From Myroides marinus (GTDB lineage Bacteria > Bacteroidota > Bacteroidia > Flavobacteriales > Flavobacteriaceae), in the NCBI RefSeq assembly GCF_900109075.1, contig NZ_FNYS01000003.1, positions 62,001-126,000 on the forward strand: a DNA stretch of 64,000 nt, given 5' to 3'. The notes under the pieces are model-generated. The model was not told the origin of the DNA, ran no database searches, and saw only the letters and a list, made by a program, of their open reading frames with translations. Positions 35,599-46,023 of this stretch are shown here, in pieces (the stretch's first letter is position 1; each line of letters starts with the position of its first letter). The position numbers and the translations under genes were made by a program.

Positions 35599-36930
35599 TT
35601 ACTTGTATAGATAATCATCAAAAGACGTTTTAAAAGGGATTGGTATATCCTTTCTAATCTGTTCTTCAAAGATATGTAAATCTATTGCATTAGAAGTAAA
35701 CATAGGTATCAAGAAATCAAATAGCCTAGTTTTGACACATAATTTTGATTCTACGACACCATTGTCTAGAGTAGTGTTGAGTATACACATATAGTCTACA
35801 TCTTCTAAAAGTAGTATGTGGGTGTACTGATGGTCAGCAAAACCTAATTCCTGGTTGCTGTCATCTATCCATATAAAAGGTCTATTCTGAGATATTTCTT
35901 GTATAAATGTAGGAATTCTATATATGTGTGGTGTTTCCTTATAACAGACCATATCTAAGTAAACTTCGCTAGATAACGTTGTACAGTGAGCTATTGATAA
36001 TTTTATAATATACTCTGGATAGATTATAGCACTTAGGTATTCTTTTAGGTTTGTGATTAGAAAAAACACACGATTGTTTGCTGCATCTAAATCAGTAGGG
36101 TATGCATTCGAAAAATAGAATTCTAAATCCTTGGTTTTAGCTTTTGTGCTATAAATAATAGATTTGTCTTCTTCTGTATCTATTAGTGCATTCTTTAAGC
36201 TATTATTTCCTAATAGAGCATTTTTTAAAAAAGAGTAGGGTTTATTTATTACTTTATCGCATTCACAATATGAAAAGTAATTAGCAACAGGAATATTCTT
36301 TCTGTCACAATCATAAAAAGCAAAATCATCTAAAATTATATTCCCAACTCTAACAGGAACATTAAATGAATATTTGATTAAATCATCATTATTATCCGGT
36401 ATACCTTTAACTACCTCTTTCAGAGAAATAATATCTTCATAAGAAGCTTCCCATGAAATAAAAGTTTTTGTATCGTTTTGAATTTCATAACCTAATAAAA
36501 TGTCATCTGTGAGTTCTGTAGACTCTAATAGAACGAAATTACTTGGGTTTTTTCTTGCCCAAATAAACATATTGCGTTCACAGCCAAAAGTCTCTTCAAA
36601 GATAGTTAATAGGTTAGAATTAAATCTTAGAGTATTAGCTAAGTATAAGAATGTAGGTAAGAAATTAGCAGATGAAGTAGGGATGTGACTATTGTGTTTA
36701 CCTGCAATAAATAATAATGGTTTGTTATTAATGCAGGTAAAGTATAATACTTGAATATCGTCTATATTTTGATTGCAATTGTAATAAGATATCTTGTTTT
36801 TACTTATTATATGATTGTCTAATATAAAAACGGCATTCTCTGTATTTTGTATTGTTAGTATGTCTAACGGTTTAGTATCTTCAGGTCTTTTTGTATTTCC
36901 TTGTAAAAAAAGTTTTAAATACTTAATCAT
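35599..36930 (-). CDS. Large hypothetical protein
   Basis: 443 residues, no signal peptide and no membrane helix. It is rich in Ile, Asn, Asp and Tyr; 'FFSYCECDKVINKPYSF' and other cysteines are scattered rather than in a metal motif. I cannot assign a family. It sits between a metallophosphatase and a half-size transporter, with gaps of 28 and 6 bases, which suggests one transcript and a linked role. Confidence 0.7.
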   Translation of the reverse strand: MIKYLKLFLQGNTKRPEDTKPLDILTIQNTENAVFILDNHIISKNKISYYNCNQNIDDIQVLYFTCINNKPLLFIAGKHNSHIPTSSANFLPTFLYLANTLRFNSNLLTIFEETFGCERNMFIWARKNPSNFVLLESTELTDDILLGYEIQNDTKTFISWEASYEDIISLKEVVKGIPDNNDDLIKYSFNVPVRVGNIILDDFAFYDCDRKNIPVANYFSYCECDKVINKPYSFLKNALLGNNSLKNALIDTEEDKSIIYSTKAKTKDLEFYFSNAYPTDLDAANNRVFFLITNLKEYLSAIIYPEYIIKLSIAHCTTLSSEVYLDMVCYKETPHIYRIPTFIQEISQNRPFIWIDDSNQELGFADHQYTHILLLEDVDYMCILNTTLDNGVVESKLCVKTRLFDFLIPMFTSNAIDLHIFEEQIRKDIPIPFKTSFDDYLYK

Positions 36931-36958
36931 AAAAACAAATAAGAAAAAAGTTTGTGTT

Positions 36959-37909
36959 TTATTTTACAAATACTAGTTGTGTTGAGTTAAGCTTACTTTC
37001 TCCACTATATCTATAGCAAGCTAGTATTCCGTCTCCTTTAGCTACACTAAAGTCAACACAACATACGTTTTCACGTTGAATATGTGGTCTTGTTCCAGCT
37101 TTCTGTTCCATCCAATAATGTCCAAAAAAGACGGGAACCTCAGTCTCTAGATAGTAATTATCATCTTCAACGACAAAAGGAGTATCAGGCATACCTTTTA
37201 CAGAATGTACACTTATAGAGCTGTATGTCATCTTATGGGGGTTCTCCCACCATTTAGTTCTAAATTCAGTTCTTAAGATACGATCCTTATCTATGAAAGT
37301 AACGCCTTCAGGCATCTTAGCTTCTTTTCCTTTTAAAGTAACTTCTACAGCTTTATTTAGATCTGTACCTTCTGTTGCAGATTCTTCTATTATTGAATTT
37401 GTTAGACAATTGTTTTCATCTAATCTTGTTCTTAGATAGTCTATATAGGTATTGTCCCAACATGCATGTACTGCTCTAAAAGAGTCGTTCTCATAAAATA
37501 AGGGTAGTGTTTTAAACCATTCGATATACATCTTATACATATTAGGTACAGGCATAAAGGCCGCCATAGTTACTGCGTGTTGGTTAAAGTTCTTTGGATT
37601 GTGTTCTCTTAGATAATCACCATTAGCGTTAAGTGTATTATAACATATAGCATTATATTCATGGTTTCCCATAAGAGCTATAGCTTCTCCATTATCAACC
37701 ATTTTTTTGACAATATCTAGTACTTCTATAATATTAATTCCTCTATCGATATAATCACCTATAAATAATACTTTGCGTTCTGGATGTTGATAGTATCCTT
37801 TCTTGTTAGAATAACCTAAAGCATTCAATAATTTCTTTAAATCATTACTATGTCCATGAATATCACCTATTATATCAAAGTTTACAAAGTTATTGTCAAT
37901 TGTCTTCAT
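36959..37909 (-). CDS. Metallophosphoesterase, PPP-type phosphatase fold
   Basis: 316 residues. The motifs GDIHG (15-19), GDYIDRG (50-56) and GNHEY (near 81-85), plus 'FGHYW' near residue 270, are the metal ligands of the calcineurin-like family. This points to a serine/threonine protein phosphatase or a diadenosine tetraphosphatase. First gene of a leftward group; the promoter lies in the region shared with the divergent acnA gene. Confidence 0.85.
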   Translation of the reverse strand: MKTIDNNFVNFDIIGDIHGHSNDLKKLLNALGYSNKKGYYQHPERKVLFIGDYIDRGINIIEVLDIVKKMVDNGEAIALMGNHEYNAICYNTLNANGDYLREHNPKNFNQHAVTMAAFMPVPNMYKMYIEWFKTLPLFYENDSFRAVHACWDNTYIDYLRTRLDENNCLTNSIIEESATEGTDLNKAVEVTLKGKEAKMPEGVTFIDKDRILRTEFRTKWWENPHKMTYSSISVHSVKGMPDTPFVVEDDNYYLETEVPVFFGHYWMEQKAGTRPHIQRENVCCVDFSVAKGDGILACYRYSGESKLNSTQLVFVK

Positions 37910-38274
37910 AATATACTGAATGTTTATAGTATTAAATGTACGATTTTTTTATTGTTAATATCTTATAATCGTAGAAATTTAAAGTATTATAGATAAATTT
38001 TACAATGATGAATGACAAGTGTTTGTATGTGTGATAAATAAGAATGAAGTATTGATTTTATTAAGGTGTATCATTAGATAGGAATAAATAGATATGTAAT
38101 AAGGTATAATAATGCAATGGATAGCAAGTATCTATTGATAGAAGGAATTAATAAGAGAGAAGCGTTTTATGCTCACCAACTTTGCTAAAAATGTTATTTA
38201 AAGTTAAAAATGAGAATATTGGCTAGTTTTTTGCTACCTTAATGCTGATTAACTAACAACTTAATTCAGTAATA
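37910..38274. other. Shared promoter region, 365 bp
   Basis: It separates the divergent phosphatase and aconitase genes. A 7-bp inverted repeat TACGATT/AATCGTA (37939-37945 and 37967-37973) stands near the phosphatase side. A TTGCTACCTTAA stretch near 38230 recalls a weak flavobacterial promoter for acnA. Nothing else is seen. Confidence 0.5.
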
Positions 38275-41004
38275 ATGACAAAAAATAGAATAGCATCTCT
38301 AACTGAATTACAAAAGAAAGGTAGCAATATCGACAGATTGCCCTTTTCTATTCGTATTCTTCTAGAGAATGTATTGCGTAACCATGATGGTTATGTAGTA
38401 ACAGATGAACATTTAGATACACTTATTCACTGGGATCCAAAAGGAACGGATAAGGACATTCCCTTTAAACCTGCTAGGGTACTAATGCAAGATTTTACAG
38501 GTGTACCTGCGGTAGTAGATATTGCATCATTAAGAGACGAATTTATTCGACAAGGTAAAGATGGTAATAAGATTAACCCTGCAATTCCTGTAGATTTAGT
38601 AATTGACCACTCTGTACAAGTAGATTATTTTGGTACAGATTACGCTTTTCAAAGTAATGTTGAGAAAGAATACGAGCGTAACTCAGAACGATATGAACTA
38701 TTAAAGTGGGCACAAAAAGAGTTGACTAATTTTACAGTAGTTCCTCCAGGAATGGGAATTTGTCACCAAGTGAATTTAGAGTATTTAGCTAAAGGAGTTA
38801 TTGAACGTGATGGATGGGTATTCCCTGATACATTAGTAGGTACAGATTCACATACTCCTATGGTTAATGGTATCGGAGTTATCGCATGGGGTGTAGGAGG
38901 GATAGAAGCTGAAGCAGCGATGTTAGGGCAACCTATCTATTTTACGTGTCCTGAGGTAATAGGATTAAAACTTACAGGTAAGATACCGCAAGGTGCCACA
39001 GCGACAGATATGGTACTTTCTATTACTAAGATATTGCGCCAACATGGTGTTGTAGGTAAGTTTGTTGAAGTATTCGGTGATGGGTTAGATAATTTATCAG
39101 TAACAGATAGAGCTACTATTTCTAATATGTCACCAGAGTTTGGATGTACAGTTACGTATTTCCCTATTGATGGGCGTACACTTGACTATATGCGTGCAAC
39201 AAATAGAAGTGAAAAACAGGTTCAATTAGTAGAGGAATACTGTAAGGAGAATATGCTTTGGAGAACTGGTAAGGAGACGATAGATTATACAGCTGTATTA
39301 GAACTGGATTTAAATACATTAGAACCTACTGTTTCTGGACCTAAACGTCCTCAAGATAAAATCTTAGTAAAGGATTTGAACAAGTCTTTCTCTGTATTAT
39401 TAGAGCAGGAGTATAATCGTACATATACAGATACAAAAGAGCGTAGAGAGCACGCTTGGCTTTCAGAAGGAGGCTCTGGTACTGAGTTTTCTTATGAAGA
39501 AAAACAACTAACAGGACAAGCCACAGAGGTTGTTAATGACAGTCTTCGCTCTGTGCGTATTAAGCAGAAAAATAAAGAGTATGTATTAAGTGATGGTAGT
39601 ATTGTTATAGCTGCTATTACGAGTTGTACTAATACTTCTAACCCAGAGGTAATGATAGGGGCAGGTTTAGTAGCTAGAAAAGCTATTGAAAAAGGACTGA
39701 GAACTAAATCATGGGTTAAAACTAGTTTAGCACCAGGATCTAAAGTGGTGACACAATATTTAGAGCGTTCAGGACTATCAGAAGATTTAGAAGCATTGAG
39801 ATTTCATACCGTAGGATATGGATGTACTTCATGTATTGGGAACAGTGGTCCATTGCCAGCAGCAGTGGCAGAAGCAGTTACTAAAGGAGATTTAGTAGTA
39901 GCCTCTGTTTTATCTGGAAATAGAAACTTCGAAGCCAGAGTACATCCACAGGTAAAAATGAACTTCTTAATGTCTCCTATGCTTGTAGTAGCTTACGCAT
40001 TAGTGGGTAGAGTAGATATTGATTTGATGAATGATCCATTAGATTATGATCCGAACGGGCAACCTGTGTATCTAAAAGATATATGGCCTACTCATGAAGA
40101 GATTAGAGCAGTTATGAATGAGTCTTTGAGACAAGAAGATTTTGAACAAGTGTATAGTGTGATCTTTGATGGAGAACAGGATTGGAAAGACTTACAAGCT
40201 CCTACTGGACAGAAGTTTGAATGGGATACTAAATCTACTTATATCAGACAAGCCCCATTCTTTGAAAACTTACCAACACAGCCTAAGGCAATATCAGATA
40301 TACATAATGCGAGAGTATTATTATATCTTGGTGATTCAGTCACTACAGACCACATTTCTCCAGCTGGTGCATTTAATGAAAGTTCAGCAGCAGGTAAATA
40401 CTTGTTGTCTCAAGGAGTAGAACCAAAAGATTTTAACTCTTATGGATCTAGACGTGGTAATCATGAGGTGATGATGCGAGGTACTTTTGCAAACGTACGT
40501 ATTAAGAATAAAGTAGCTCAGCGCGAAGGAGGTTATAGTACTTACTTACCTACTAATGAATCTTTATCTGTGTTTGATACAGCGATGAAGTATCAGGCTG
40601 ATCAAACTCCATTAATTGTTTTAGCTGGAAAAGAATATGGAAGTGGTTCTTCTAGAGACTGGGCGGCTAAAGGAACATACCTTTTAGGGGTTAAGGCAGT
40701 TATTGCAGAGAGCTTTGAGCGTATTCATAGAAGTAATCTTATCGGTATGGGAATAGCTCCACTACAATTTATAGAGAATCAAAATGCAGAATCTCTTGGA
40801 TTAACAGGTAAAGAAGTGTTTACGATCGTCGGTATTGAAGATAATCTTACACCTCATAAACTAATAGAGGTAAAAGCTGTAAGTGAGGATGGTAGAGAAA
40901 AGCTATTCCAAGTGAAAGCTAGATTTGATTCTTTAATCGAAATAGAATATTATAAAAATGAAGGTATCCTTCAGTATGTATTAAGAGATTACCTTAAACA
41001 ATAA
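38275..41004 (+). CDS. acnA: Aconitate hydratase A
   Basis: 909 residues. It interconverts citrate and isocitrate in the TCA cycle. The [4Fe-4S] cluster ligands are C451 ('ITSCTNTSNPEVM') and C517/C520 ('GYGCTSCIGNSG'). 'VGTDSHTPMVNGIGV' holds the active-site His, and the swivel domain has 'GAFNESSAAG' and 'GKEYGSGSSRDWAAKG'. AcnA/IRP type by length and order of motifs. Confidence 0.95.
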   Translation: MTKNRIASLTELQKKGSNIDRLPFSIRILLENVLRNHDGYVVTDEHLDTLIHWDPKGTDKDIPFKPARVLMQDFTGVPAVVDIASLRDEFIRQGKDGNKINPAIPVDLVIDHSVQVDYFGTDYAFQSNVEKEYERNSERYELLKWAQKELTNFTVVPPGMGICHQVNLEYLAKGVIERDGWVFPDTLVGTDSHTPMVNGIGVIAWGVGGIEAEAAMLGQPIYFTCPEVIGLKLTGKIPQGATATDMVLSITKILRQHGVVGKFVEVFGDGLDNLSVTDRATISNMSPEFGCTVTYFPIDGRTLDYMRATNRSEKQVQLVEEYCKENMLWRTGKETIDYTAVLELDLNTLEPTVSGPKRPQDKILVKDLNKSFSVLLEQEYNRTYTDTKERREHAWLSEGGSGTEFSYEEKQLTGQATEVVNDSLRSVRIKQKNKEYVLSDGSIVIAAITSCTNTSNPEVMIGAGLVARKAIEKGLRTKSWVKTSLAPGSKVVTQYLERSGLSEDLEALRFHTVGYGCTSCIGNSGPLPAAVAEAVTKGDLVVASVLSGNRNFEARVHPQVKMNFLMSPMLVVAYALVGRVDIDLMNDPLDYDPNGQPVYLKDIWPTHEEIRAVMNESLRQEDFEQVYSVIFDGEQDWKDLQAPTGQKFEWDTKSTYIRQAPFFENLPTQPKAISDIHNARVLLYLGDSVTTDHISPAGAFNESSAAGKYLLSQGVEPKDFNSYGSRRGNHEVMMRGTFANVRIKNKVAQREGGYSTYLPTNESLSVFDTAMKYQADQTPLIVLAGKEYGSGSSRDWAAKGTYLLGVKAVIAESFERIHRSNLIGMGIAPLQFIENQNAESLGLTGKEVFTIVGIEDNLTPHKLIEVKAVSEDGREKLFQVKARFDSLIEIEYYKNEGILQYVLRDYLKQ

Positions 41005-41012
41005 ATTAATCT

Positions 41013-41045
41013 AAAAGCTACTTATTCAATTAAGTAGCTTTTTTT
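41013..41045 (+). terminator. Terminator after acnA
   Basis: 12-bp stem 41013-41024 with 41031-41042 (AAAAGCTACTTA/TAAGTAGCTTTT), 6-nt loop, T-run. Confidence 0.85.
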
Positions 41046-41137
41046 ATATAATAAAAAGTGATTAACTATCTCTTTATTCAGTTAGAGTACTTTAATACCT
41101 AAGGCTAGTGGTATATAGGAATTCACAAATAATTATA

Positions 41138-41167
41138 TTGGGTATAATATAGAATTGAGTAACTTTG
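41138..41167 (+). promoter_or_regulatory. Promoter of the UDP-glucose dehydrogenase gene
   Basis: TTG at 41138-41140, 19-base spacer, TAACTTTG at 41160-41167. This fits the Bacteroidetes consensus. It lies 63 bases before the ATG at 41231 and rules out the earlier in-frame start near 41165. Confidence 0.7.
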
Positions 41168-41230
41168 CTTATTAGCAAAATTCTATTGATGCTAATAAGA
41201 TCAAAGTATCAATTTACTTTTAATAAAGAC

Positions 41231-42631
41231 ATGAAAGAAATTCAAAAAATTTGTTGTGTAGGGGCTGGCTATGTAGGAGGTCCTACTATGGCAGTTATAG
41301 CACAAAAGAATCCACATATTCAGATCACAGTAGTCGATTTAAACGAAGCTCGTATTCAAGCTTGGAAGGATGAGGATTTGAGTAAATTACCTATCTATGA
41401 ACCAGGACTTGATGTAATAGTAGGTGAGGCAAGAGGGCGTAACTTATTTTTTGATACCAATGTAGATAAGGCTATTGATGAAGCAGATATGATATTTATC
41501 TCAGTAAATACTCCAACTAAGACTTATGGAAAAGGGAAGGGTATGGCCGCTGATTTAAAGTATATTGAATTATGTGCTCGTCAAATAGCAAGAGTTGCTA
41601 AAACAGATAAAATAGTAGTAGAGAAATCAACACTACCTGTACGTACAGCACAAGCAATCAAGCGTATTTTAGATCAGACAGGTAATGGAGTAGAGTTTCA
41701 AATCTTATCTAACCCAGAGTTTTTAGCAGAGGGGACAGCAGTTCAGGATTTAATGAACCCAGACCGAGTACTAATAGGAGGATCAGAAACATCTAAAGGA
41801 AAAGAGGCTATAGAAGCTTTAGCAGCTATATATGGAGCTTGGGTACCACAAGAGCGCATTTTGCGTACTAATGTTTGGTCATCAGAGTTGTCTAAATTAA
41901 CAGCAAATGCTTTCTTAGCACAACGTGTTTCTTCTATTAATGCTATTTCTGAGCTATGTGAAGTATCAGGAGCAGATGTTAATGAAGTAGCAAGAGCGAT
42001 AGGAACAGATAGTCGTATTGGCAATAAATTCTTAAAAGCTTCAGTGGGGTTTGGAGGTTCTTGTTTCCAAAAAGATATCTTGAATTTAGTTTATATAGCG
42101 AAGTCTTACGGATTAGATGAAGTGGCAGATTATTGGGAGCAGGTGATTATTATGAATGACCACCAAAAACGTCGTTTTGCAGATAATATTGTAACTACTC
42201 TGTTTAATACTGTAAATGGTAAGAAGATTGCATTTTTAGGATGGGCTTTTAAGAAAGATACGAATGACACTCGTGAATCTGCAGCTATATATGTAGCAAA
42301 TGATTTAATAGAAGAAGAAGCACAGATTCATGTGTATGATCCTAAGGTGACAGAAATACAAATGTTATCAGATTTGGATTATCTAGCTACTCGTGATGCA
42401 GAATGTAATGCAAAGCATTTAACTGTTCATGCTGATGCTTATAAAGCGTTAGAAGAAGCACATGGTATAGCAGTCTTGACAGAATGGGATGAATTCAAAA
42501 CGTATGATTGGCAACGAATCTACGACAATATGCAGAAACCAGCTTTCATATTTGATGGGCGTAATATATTAGAACATCAGATGTTAGAAGAGGTAGGGTT
42601 TGAGATATATACCATAGGTAAAGGTAAATAA
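41231..42631 (+). CDS. UDP-glucose 6-dehydrogenase
   Basis: 466 residues. It oxidises UDP-glucose to UDP-glucuronate with NAD+. The Rossmann '[15 protein letters not shown]' is at the start, '[11 protein letters not shown]' and '[13 protein letters not shown]' follow, and the catalytic Cys is C278 in '[10 protein letters not shown]'. The length and sequence resemble the eukaryotic-size form more than the short bacterial Ugd. The promoter at 41138-41167 supports the start chosen. No capsule cluster is adjacent. Confidence 0.92.
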   Translation: MKEIQKICCVGAGYVGGPTMAVIAQKNPHIQITVVDLNEARIQAWKDEDLSKLPIYEPGLDVIVGEARGRNLFFDTNVDKAIDEADMIFISVNTPTKTYGKGKGMAADLKYIELCARQIARVAKTDKIVVEKSTLPVRTAQAIKRILDQTGNGVEFQILSNPEFLAEGTAVQDLMNPDRVLIGGSETSKGKEAIEALAAIYGAWVPQERILRTNVWSSELSKLTANAFLAQRVSSINAISELCEVSGADVNEVARAIGTDSRIGNKFLKASVGFGGSCFQKDILNLVYIAKSYGLDEVADYWEQVIIMNDHQKRRFADNIVTTLFNTVNGKKIAFLGWAFKKDTNDTRESAAIYVANDLIEEEAQIHVYDPKVTEIQMLSDLDYLATRDAECNAKHLTVHADAYKALEEAHGIAVLTEWDEFKTYDWQRIYDNMQKPAFIFDGRNILEHQMLEEVGFEIYTIGKGK

Positions 42632-42672
42632 TTAGATGTTTATCTGATAAATGATTAGTATACGCTTTACAT

Positions 42673-42712
42673 AAAAAAGAAGGCTTTCTATAATAGAAAG
42701 CCTTCTTTTTTT
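42673..42712 (+). terminator. Terminator after the UDP-glucose dehydrogenase gene
   Basis: Long perfect stem 42673-42690 with 42694-42711, core AAGAAGGCTTTCTA/TAGAAAGCCTTCTT, three-base loop, T-run. Confidence 0.9.
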
Positions 42713-43543
42713 ATCATACAATTGGTTATTTATACATGTCATAGTGGGAAGTATGTTGTATAAATAATTCTCTATAAATTGTGTTTAGTAAATTCAACAA
42801 GTGGATTCTACTTTAAAGCTCTTTTTAGTAATTAGCTATCTTAAGGGCTTTTTTGTACAATGGACTTCTGTCAATATCTTTTAAACTTATAGTTACGTAT
42901 AATGGGGGATACACCGATTGTATTTTTCTAATGCAAAAGTATAAAGTGTTCTATTTGTATCTTTACGGTTTTCCGTAAAAGTGTTTTAATTTAACTATAA
43001 TTGAATGTTTTAATTTATTTTTAAAACATTAATATGGTGTTTAATGTAATTTTTTTTGATGATTTATAATGCAATTAAGATAATTGATTGTAATGTTTTG
43101 GGATATATATTTGGTTTTTTATTTGCTTAAGTAATCAAGAGCAAGATATCTTTTATAAAATAGCAGATGTTAAAAGGTTTAATATTGTTGTTTTTATTAA
43201 CGTAGTAATGGTAGTTGAGTGATAAATGTTAATTGTGATTAACAATTTTTGAATATTCAAAGAAATTAGCAATGTGTTATTGTTAAATATTGTTATTTAT
43301 ATAATGAGTTTTTTATACTGATATAGTATTTTATTATACTTATTATTAGAATGGTATTTTTAACAATAAATGATTGAAAAGTGATAATGATAATATATGA
43401 TAAATAATAAAAGGTATTAATTTTTTAATTGTATAAAATTTAGTGATATTTAATAAGTTTTTGTAATATATTATTAAAGTATTGTCTGTGAGTTTTGTGT
43501 AATTTTTATATTTAAGTTAATTTTTGTAAGAATATGGTATGAA

Positions 43544-43570
43544 TATTTCGTAAATTAATGTAACGAAATA
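43544..43570 (+). promoter_or_regulatory. Inverted repeat just before the Ig-like lipoprotein start
   Basis: TATTTCGT (43544-43551) and ACGAAATA (43563-43570) are a perfect 8-bp inverted pair with an 11-base spacer, 13 bases before the ATG. It could be an operator or a leader hairpin. Confidence 0.4.
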
Positions 43571-43583
43571 ATAACATAATGTC

Positions 43584-44999
43584 ATGAACACAAAGGCTTT
43601 ACTAATGATAATTTTCTCAGCATTAGTATTTAGTTGCTCCCCAAATTCTGGAGCAGGAGAAGGCATAAAAGAAGAGGTGACTTTTGAATTCGAACAAAAA
43701 GAAAGAACAATTACAGTTGGTGATAGTTTTGATCTTTTTACTGTTTTAAAACAGGTAAATGTAAAACGAGAAGATATACAATGGGGAGTTGATAATAACA
43801 ATATAGCTAGTTTATCGGGTAGTGTTGTAAAAGGTGTGTCAGGAGGGGAAACTATTATTACTGCTAAAATTAAGAATACAAATTATCTAACTAGAATGAA
43901 ACTTATTGTCCGACAAGCAAAGTTAAAATTTAGACAAGATAAGCTTGAGTTGATAGTCAATAAGAATTATGATCTTAGTAAGTTACTTGATTTTAGTGGG
44001 GTTGAAATTAATCAATTAAATTGGGTTACATCAGATAATAGTATTGCTACTGTTGATAATAGTGGAGTAATATATAGTAGACGTGAAGGGGAAGTAAAAG
44101 TCGTTGTATATGTTAAAGGTACTTCTGTAAAAGCAGAGATACGATTGATTGTTTTTAAAGATCAGTTAATTGATATAGTATTTGAGAGTGAAACTATAGA
44201 AATATATGCGATGGAAAGTGCTTCTATTCCTTTTAAAACGATTCCGGAGGGAGCTAGTCTAGAAGGAACAGTTTGGAACGTTGATGCGTTAAAACGTGTT
44301 AGAGTAGTTAAGCCAGGAGTATTATATGGAGATATGTTAGAAACGGGAACTTTAGTAGTTACATTACCAAATGGACGTAAAAAATCTGTAACGATTGAAG
44401 TTGTGTCTAAAGGAATATCTGAAATAAGAGCTCCTTATGGCCTTAATGTTGATATGTATGAAGGAAGTAAAGAACGTCTAGAGTTTGTGTTATTTCCGAT
44501 TGGTGAAGATTATGAGGGTTTAGAATTTAAGGTAGATAACTCTATTGTTAGTGTAAATAAAGATGGTATGATAGAATCAACTGTTGGAAAAAGAGGTATC
44601 GTAAATTTAAATGTTAGAAGTAAAAAGAATCCAAGTGTAAGTTTAGATATGAAGATTGAAGTGAGAAGTTTTGCTGAATATGTTTATGTAGATATTAATT
44701 TCGATATTGATAAGTACACAGGTGATCTTTATTCAGGACAAGGAGAAATCAGTATATATAAGATGGCTATTGATGATTTTACAATTAGTAATTTTAAAAT
44801 ATTGGATGGTAATAAAAAAGTCATTTATAATGATTCAGGAACTTATAGATTAGATCACTATTACACAGTTAGTTTTGATAAGGTTTATAAGCCTTATATG
44901 GAATTTACACTAACATTTAAAGGTGAAAAAGTTATACGTAGGGAAGAATTAAAAGCCCAAATATTTGGAGATTATAGAATGATATTGGGATATAAATAA
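43584..44999 (+). CDS. Lipoprotein with bacterial Ig-like (BIG2) repeats
   Basis: 471 residues. The lipoprotein signal ends 'SALVFSCS' with Cys near residue 18. The mature chain holds about four domains of some 80 residues (roughly 28-110, 112-190, 195-270, 275-350). Their strands carry 'WGVDNNNIASLSGSVVKGVSGGETIITAKI'-type patterns, typical of BIG2. A C-terminal part of about 120 residues follows. Probably a surface or periplasmic adhesin-like protein; function unknown. Confidence 0.8.
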   Translation: MNTKALLMIIFSALVFSCSPNSGAGEGIKEEVTFEFEQKERTITVGDSFDLFTVLKQVNVKREDIQWGVDNNNIASLSGSVVKGVSGGETIITAKIKNTNYLTRMKLIVRQAKLKFRQDKLELIVNKNYDLSKLLDFSGVEINQLNWVTSDNSIATVDNSGVIYSRREGEVKVVVYVKGTSVKAEIRLIVFKDQLIDIVFESETIEIYAMESASIPFKTIPEGASLEGTVWNVDALKRVRVVKPGVLYGDMLETGTLVVTLPNGRKKSVTIEVVSKGISEIRAPYGLNVDMYEGSKERLEFVLFPIGEDYEGLEFKVDNSIVSVNKDGMIESTVGKRGIVNLNVRSKKNPSVSLDMKIEVRSFAEYVYVDINFDIDKYTGDLYSGQGEISIYKMAIDDFTISNFKILDGNKKVIYNDSGTYRLDHYYTVSFDKVYKPYMEFTLTFKGEKVIRREELKAQIFGDYRMILGYK

Positions 45000-45040
45000 C
45001 TTAACGTATCCAATGGTATTAATATATTTATAGCATAAAG

Positions 45041-45076
45041 AAAACACCTCTTAGAATATTTTTTAAGAGGTGTTTT
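45041..45076. terminator. Bidirectional terminator
   Basis: 13-bp stem 45041-45053 with 45064-45076 (AAAACACCTCTTA/TAAGAGGTGTTTT), 10-nt loop. It sits between the convergent lipoprotein and peroxidase genes. Confidence 0.85.
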
Positions 45077-45084
45077 ATATTTTG

Positions 45085-46023
45085 TTATTCAGCAGAATAG
45101 TTATCTAAGATATCCAGTGAAGGAACAAAGAATAATGTCCCAGAGATAGCTTTACTAAAGTCTAGAAGTTTATCATAATTACCTATAGGATCTCCTATGA
45201 ACATATTTTTTAGCATCTTTTCAGTTGTGCTAAAAGTAGAGGCATAAGAGATAAAGTAAGTACCCGCTTGTCCTTTAGAAGGATTAGCATACGGCATATT
45301 TGCTCTAATTATTTTAAGTTCATTACCATTTTCATCTTCTATTGCAGTTAAAGCAGTATGGGAGTTAGCTGGTTTTTTACCTTCTTCCATTTCAATATCA
45401 GTAGCTTTATATCTACCAATTACTTTTTCTTGTTCTTCTGTAGATAAAGTATCCCAATCTTTCATAAAGTGGATATATTTCTGTACAAATAAGTAGCTAC
45501 CCCCTTTATAGTCTGGATCTTCATCTCCTATGATACCAAAGTAGTCACGATCCTCTCCAATAGGATTCTCTGTACCATCTACAAAGCCAATTATAGCACG
45601 TCCATCCCAATATTTAAAACCTTGTACTTCATCTATACAATCTGCTACAGGAAGTAGTACTTTAGAGATAGCCATAGCCATATCATAACAAATAGCTGAA
45701 TTAATAGCACTTAAATGTAGATGTAAGTCAGCATCTGTAGAGACTGCGGTATGTTTGTCTCCTTTGATTTCTTGGAAGTTTTTAAGTTCTTTAGGTAAGG
45801 GAGTAGGTAAATCTAGTTTTAACCAAGCATCGTGGCTTACTCCTAGAATGCAACTAGTAGGGCCTGCGTTTACTCTAACTTTAAAAGAGTTATTTAGATT
45901 GTTGACCAATCCACATAAAGCTTCAAATGCTTCTTTTATTTCAGCTCCTTCTTTAAATTTCCAAACAGAAAAAATAGTATTGTTATTCGGATAATCTGTA
46001 ACGTTTTGTGCTTTTTGACTCAT
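45085..46023 (-). CDS. Dyp-type haem peroxidase
   Basis: 312 residues. The hallmark GFVDGTENP includes D149; H222 ('PANSHTALTA') is the likely proximal haem ligand and R240 ('IIRANMPY') the distal arginine. It has no signal peptide, so it should be cytosolic or packed in an encapsulin shell; no encapsulin gene is in this window. It is convergent with the Ig-like lipoprotein gene. Confidence 0.88.
   Translation of the reverse strand: MSQKAQNVTDYPNNNTIFSVWKFKEGAEIKEAFEALCGLVNNLNNSFKVRVNAGPTSCILGVSHDAWLKLDLPTPLPKELKNFQEIKGDKHTAVSTDADLHLHLSAINSAICYDMAMAISKVLLPVADCIDEVQGFKYWDGRAIIGFVDGTENPIGEDRDYFGIIGDEDPDYKGGSYLFVQKYIHFMKDWDTLSTEEQEKVIGRYKATDIEMEEGKKPANSHTALTAIEDENGNELKIIRANMPYANPSKGQAGTYFISYASTFSTTEKMLKNMFIGDPIGNYDKLLDFSKAISGTLFFVPSLDILDNYSAE

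Larger units (their letters stand above)
42632..43583. other. Long non-coding AT-rich region, 952 bp
   Basis: The first 80 bases contain the terminator of the dehydrogenase gene. A second terminator-like hairpin lies near 42820-42857 (AAAGCTCTT/AAGGGCTTT), with no gene before it. A small TACGG/CCGTA hairpin is near 42966-42980. The last 40 bases hold an 8-bp inverted repeat. No frame looks coding. Confidence 0.6.

Noticed and set aside
43517..43801. 94-codon minus-strand frame over the start of the Ig-like lipoprotein
   Set aside because: The opposite frame has a clear lipoprotein signal and Ig-like repeats; this one is antisense.
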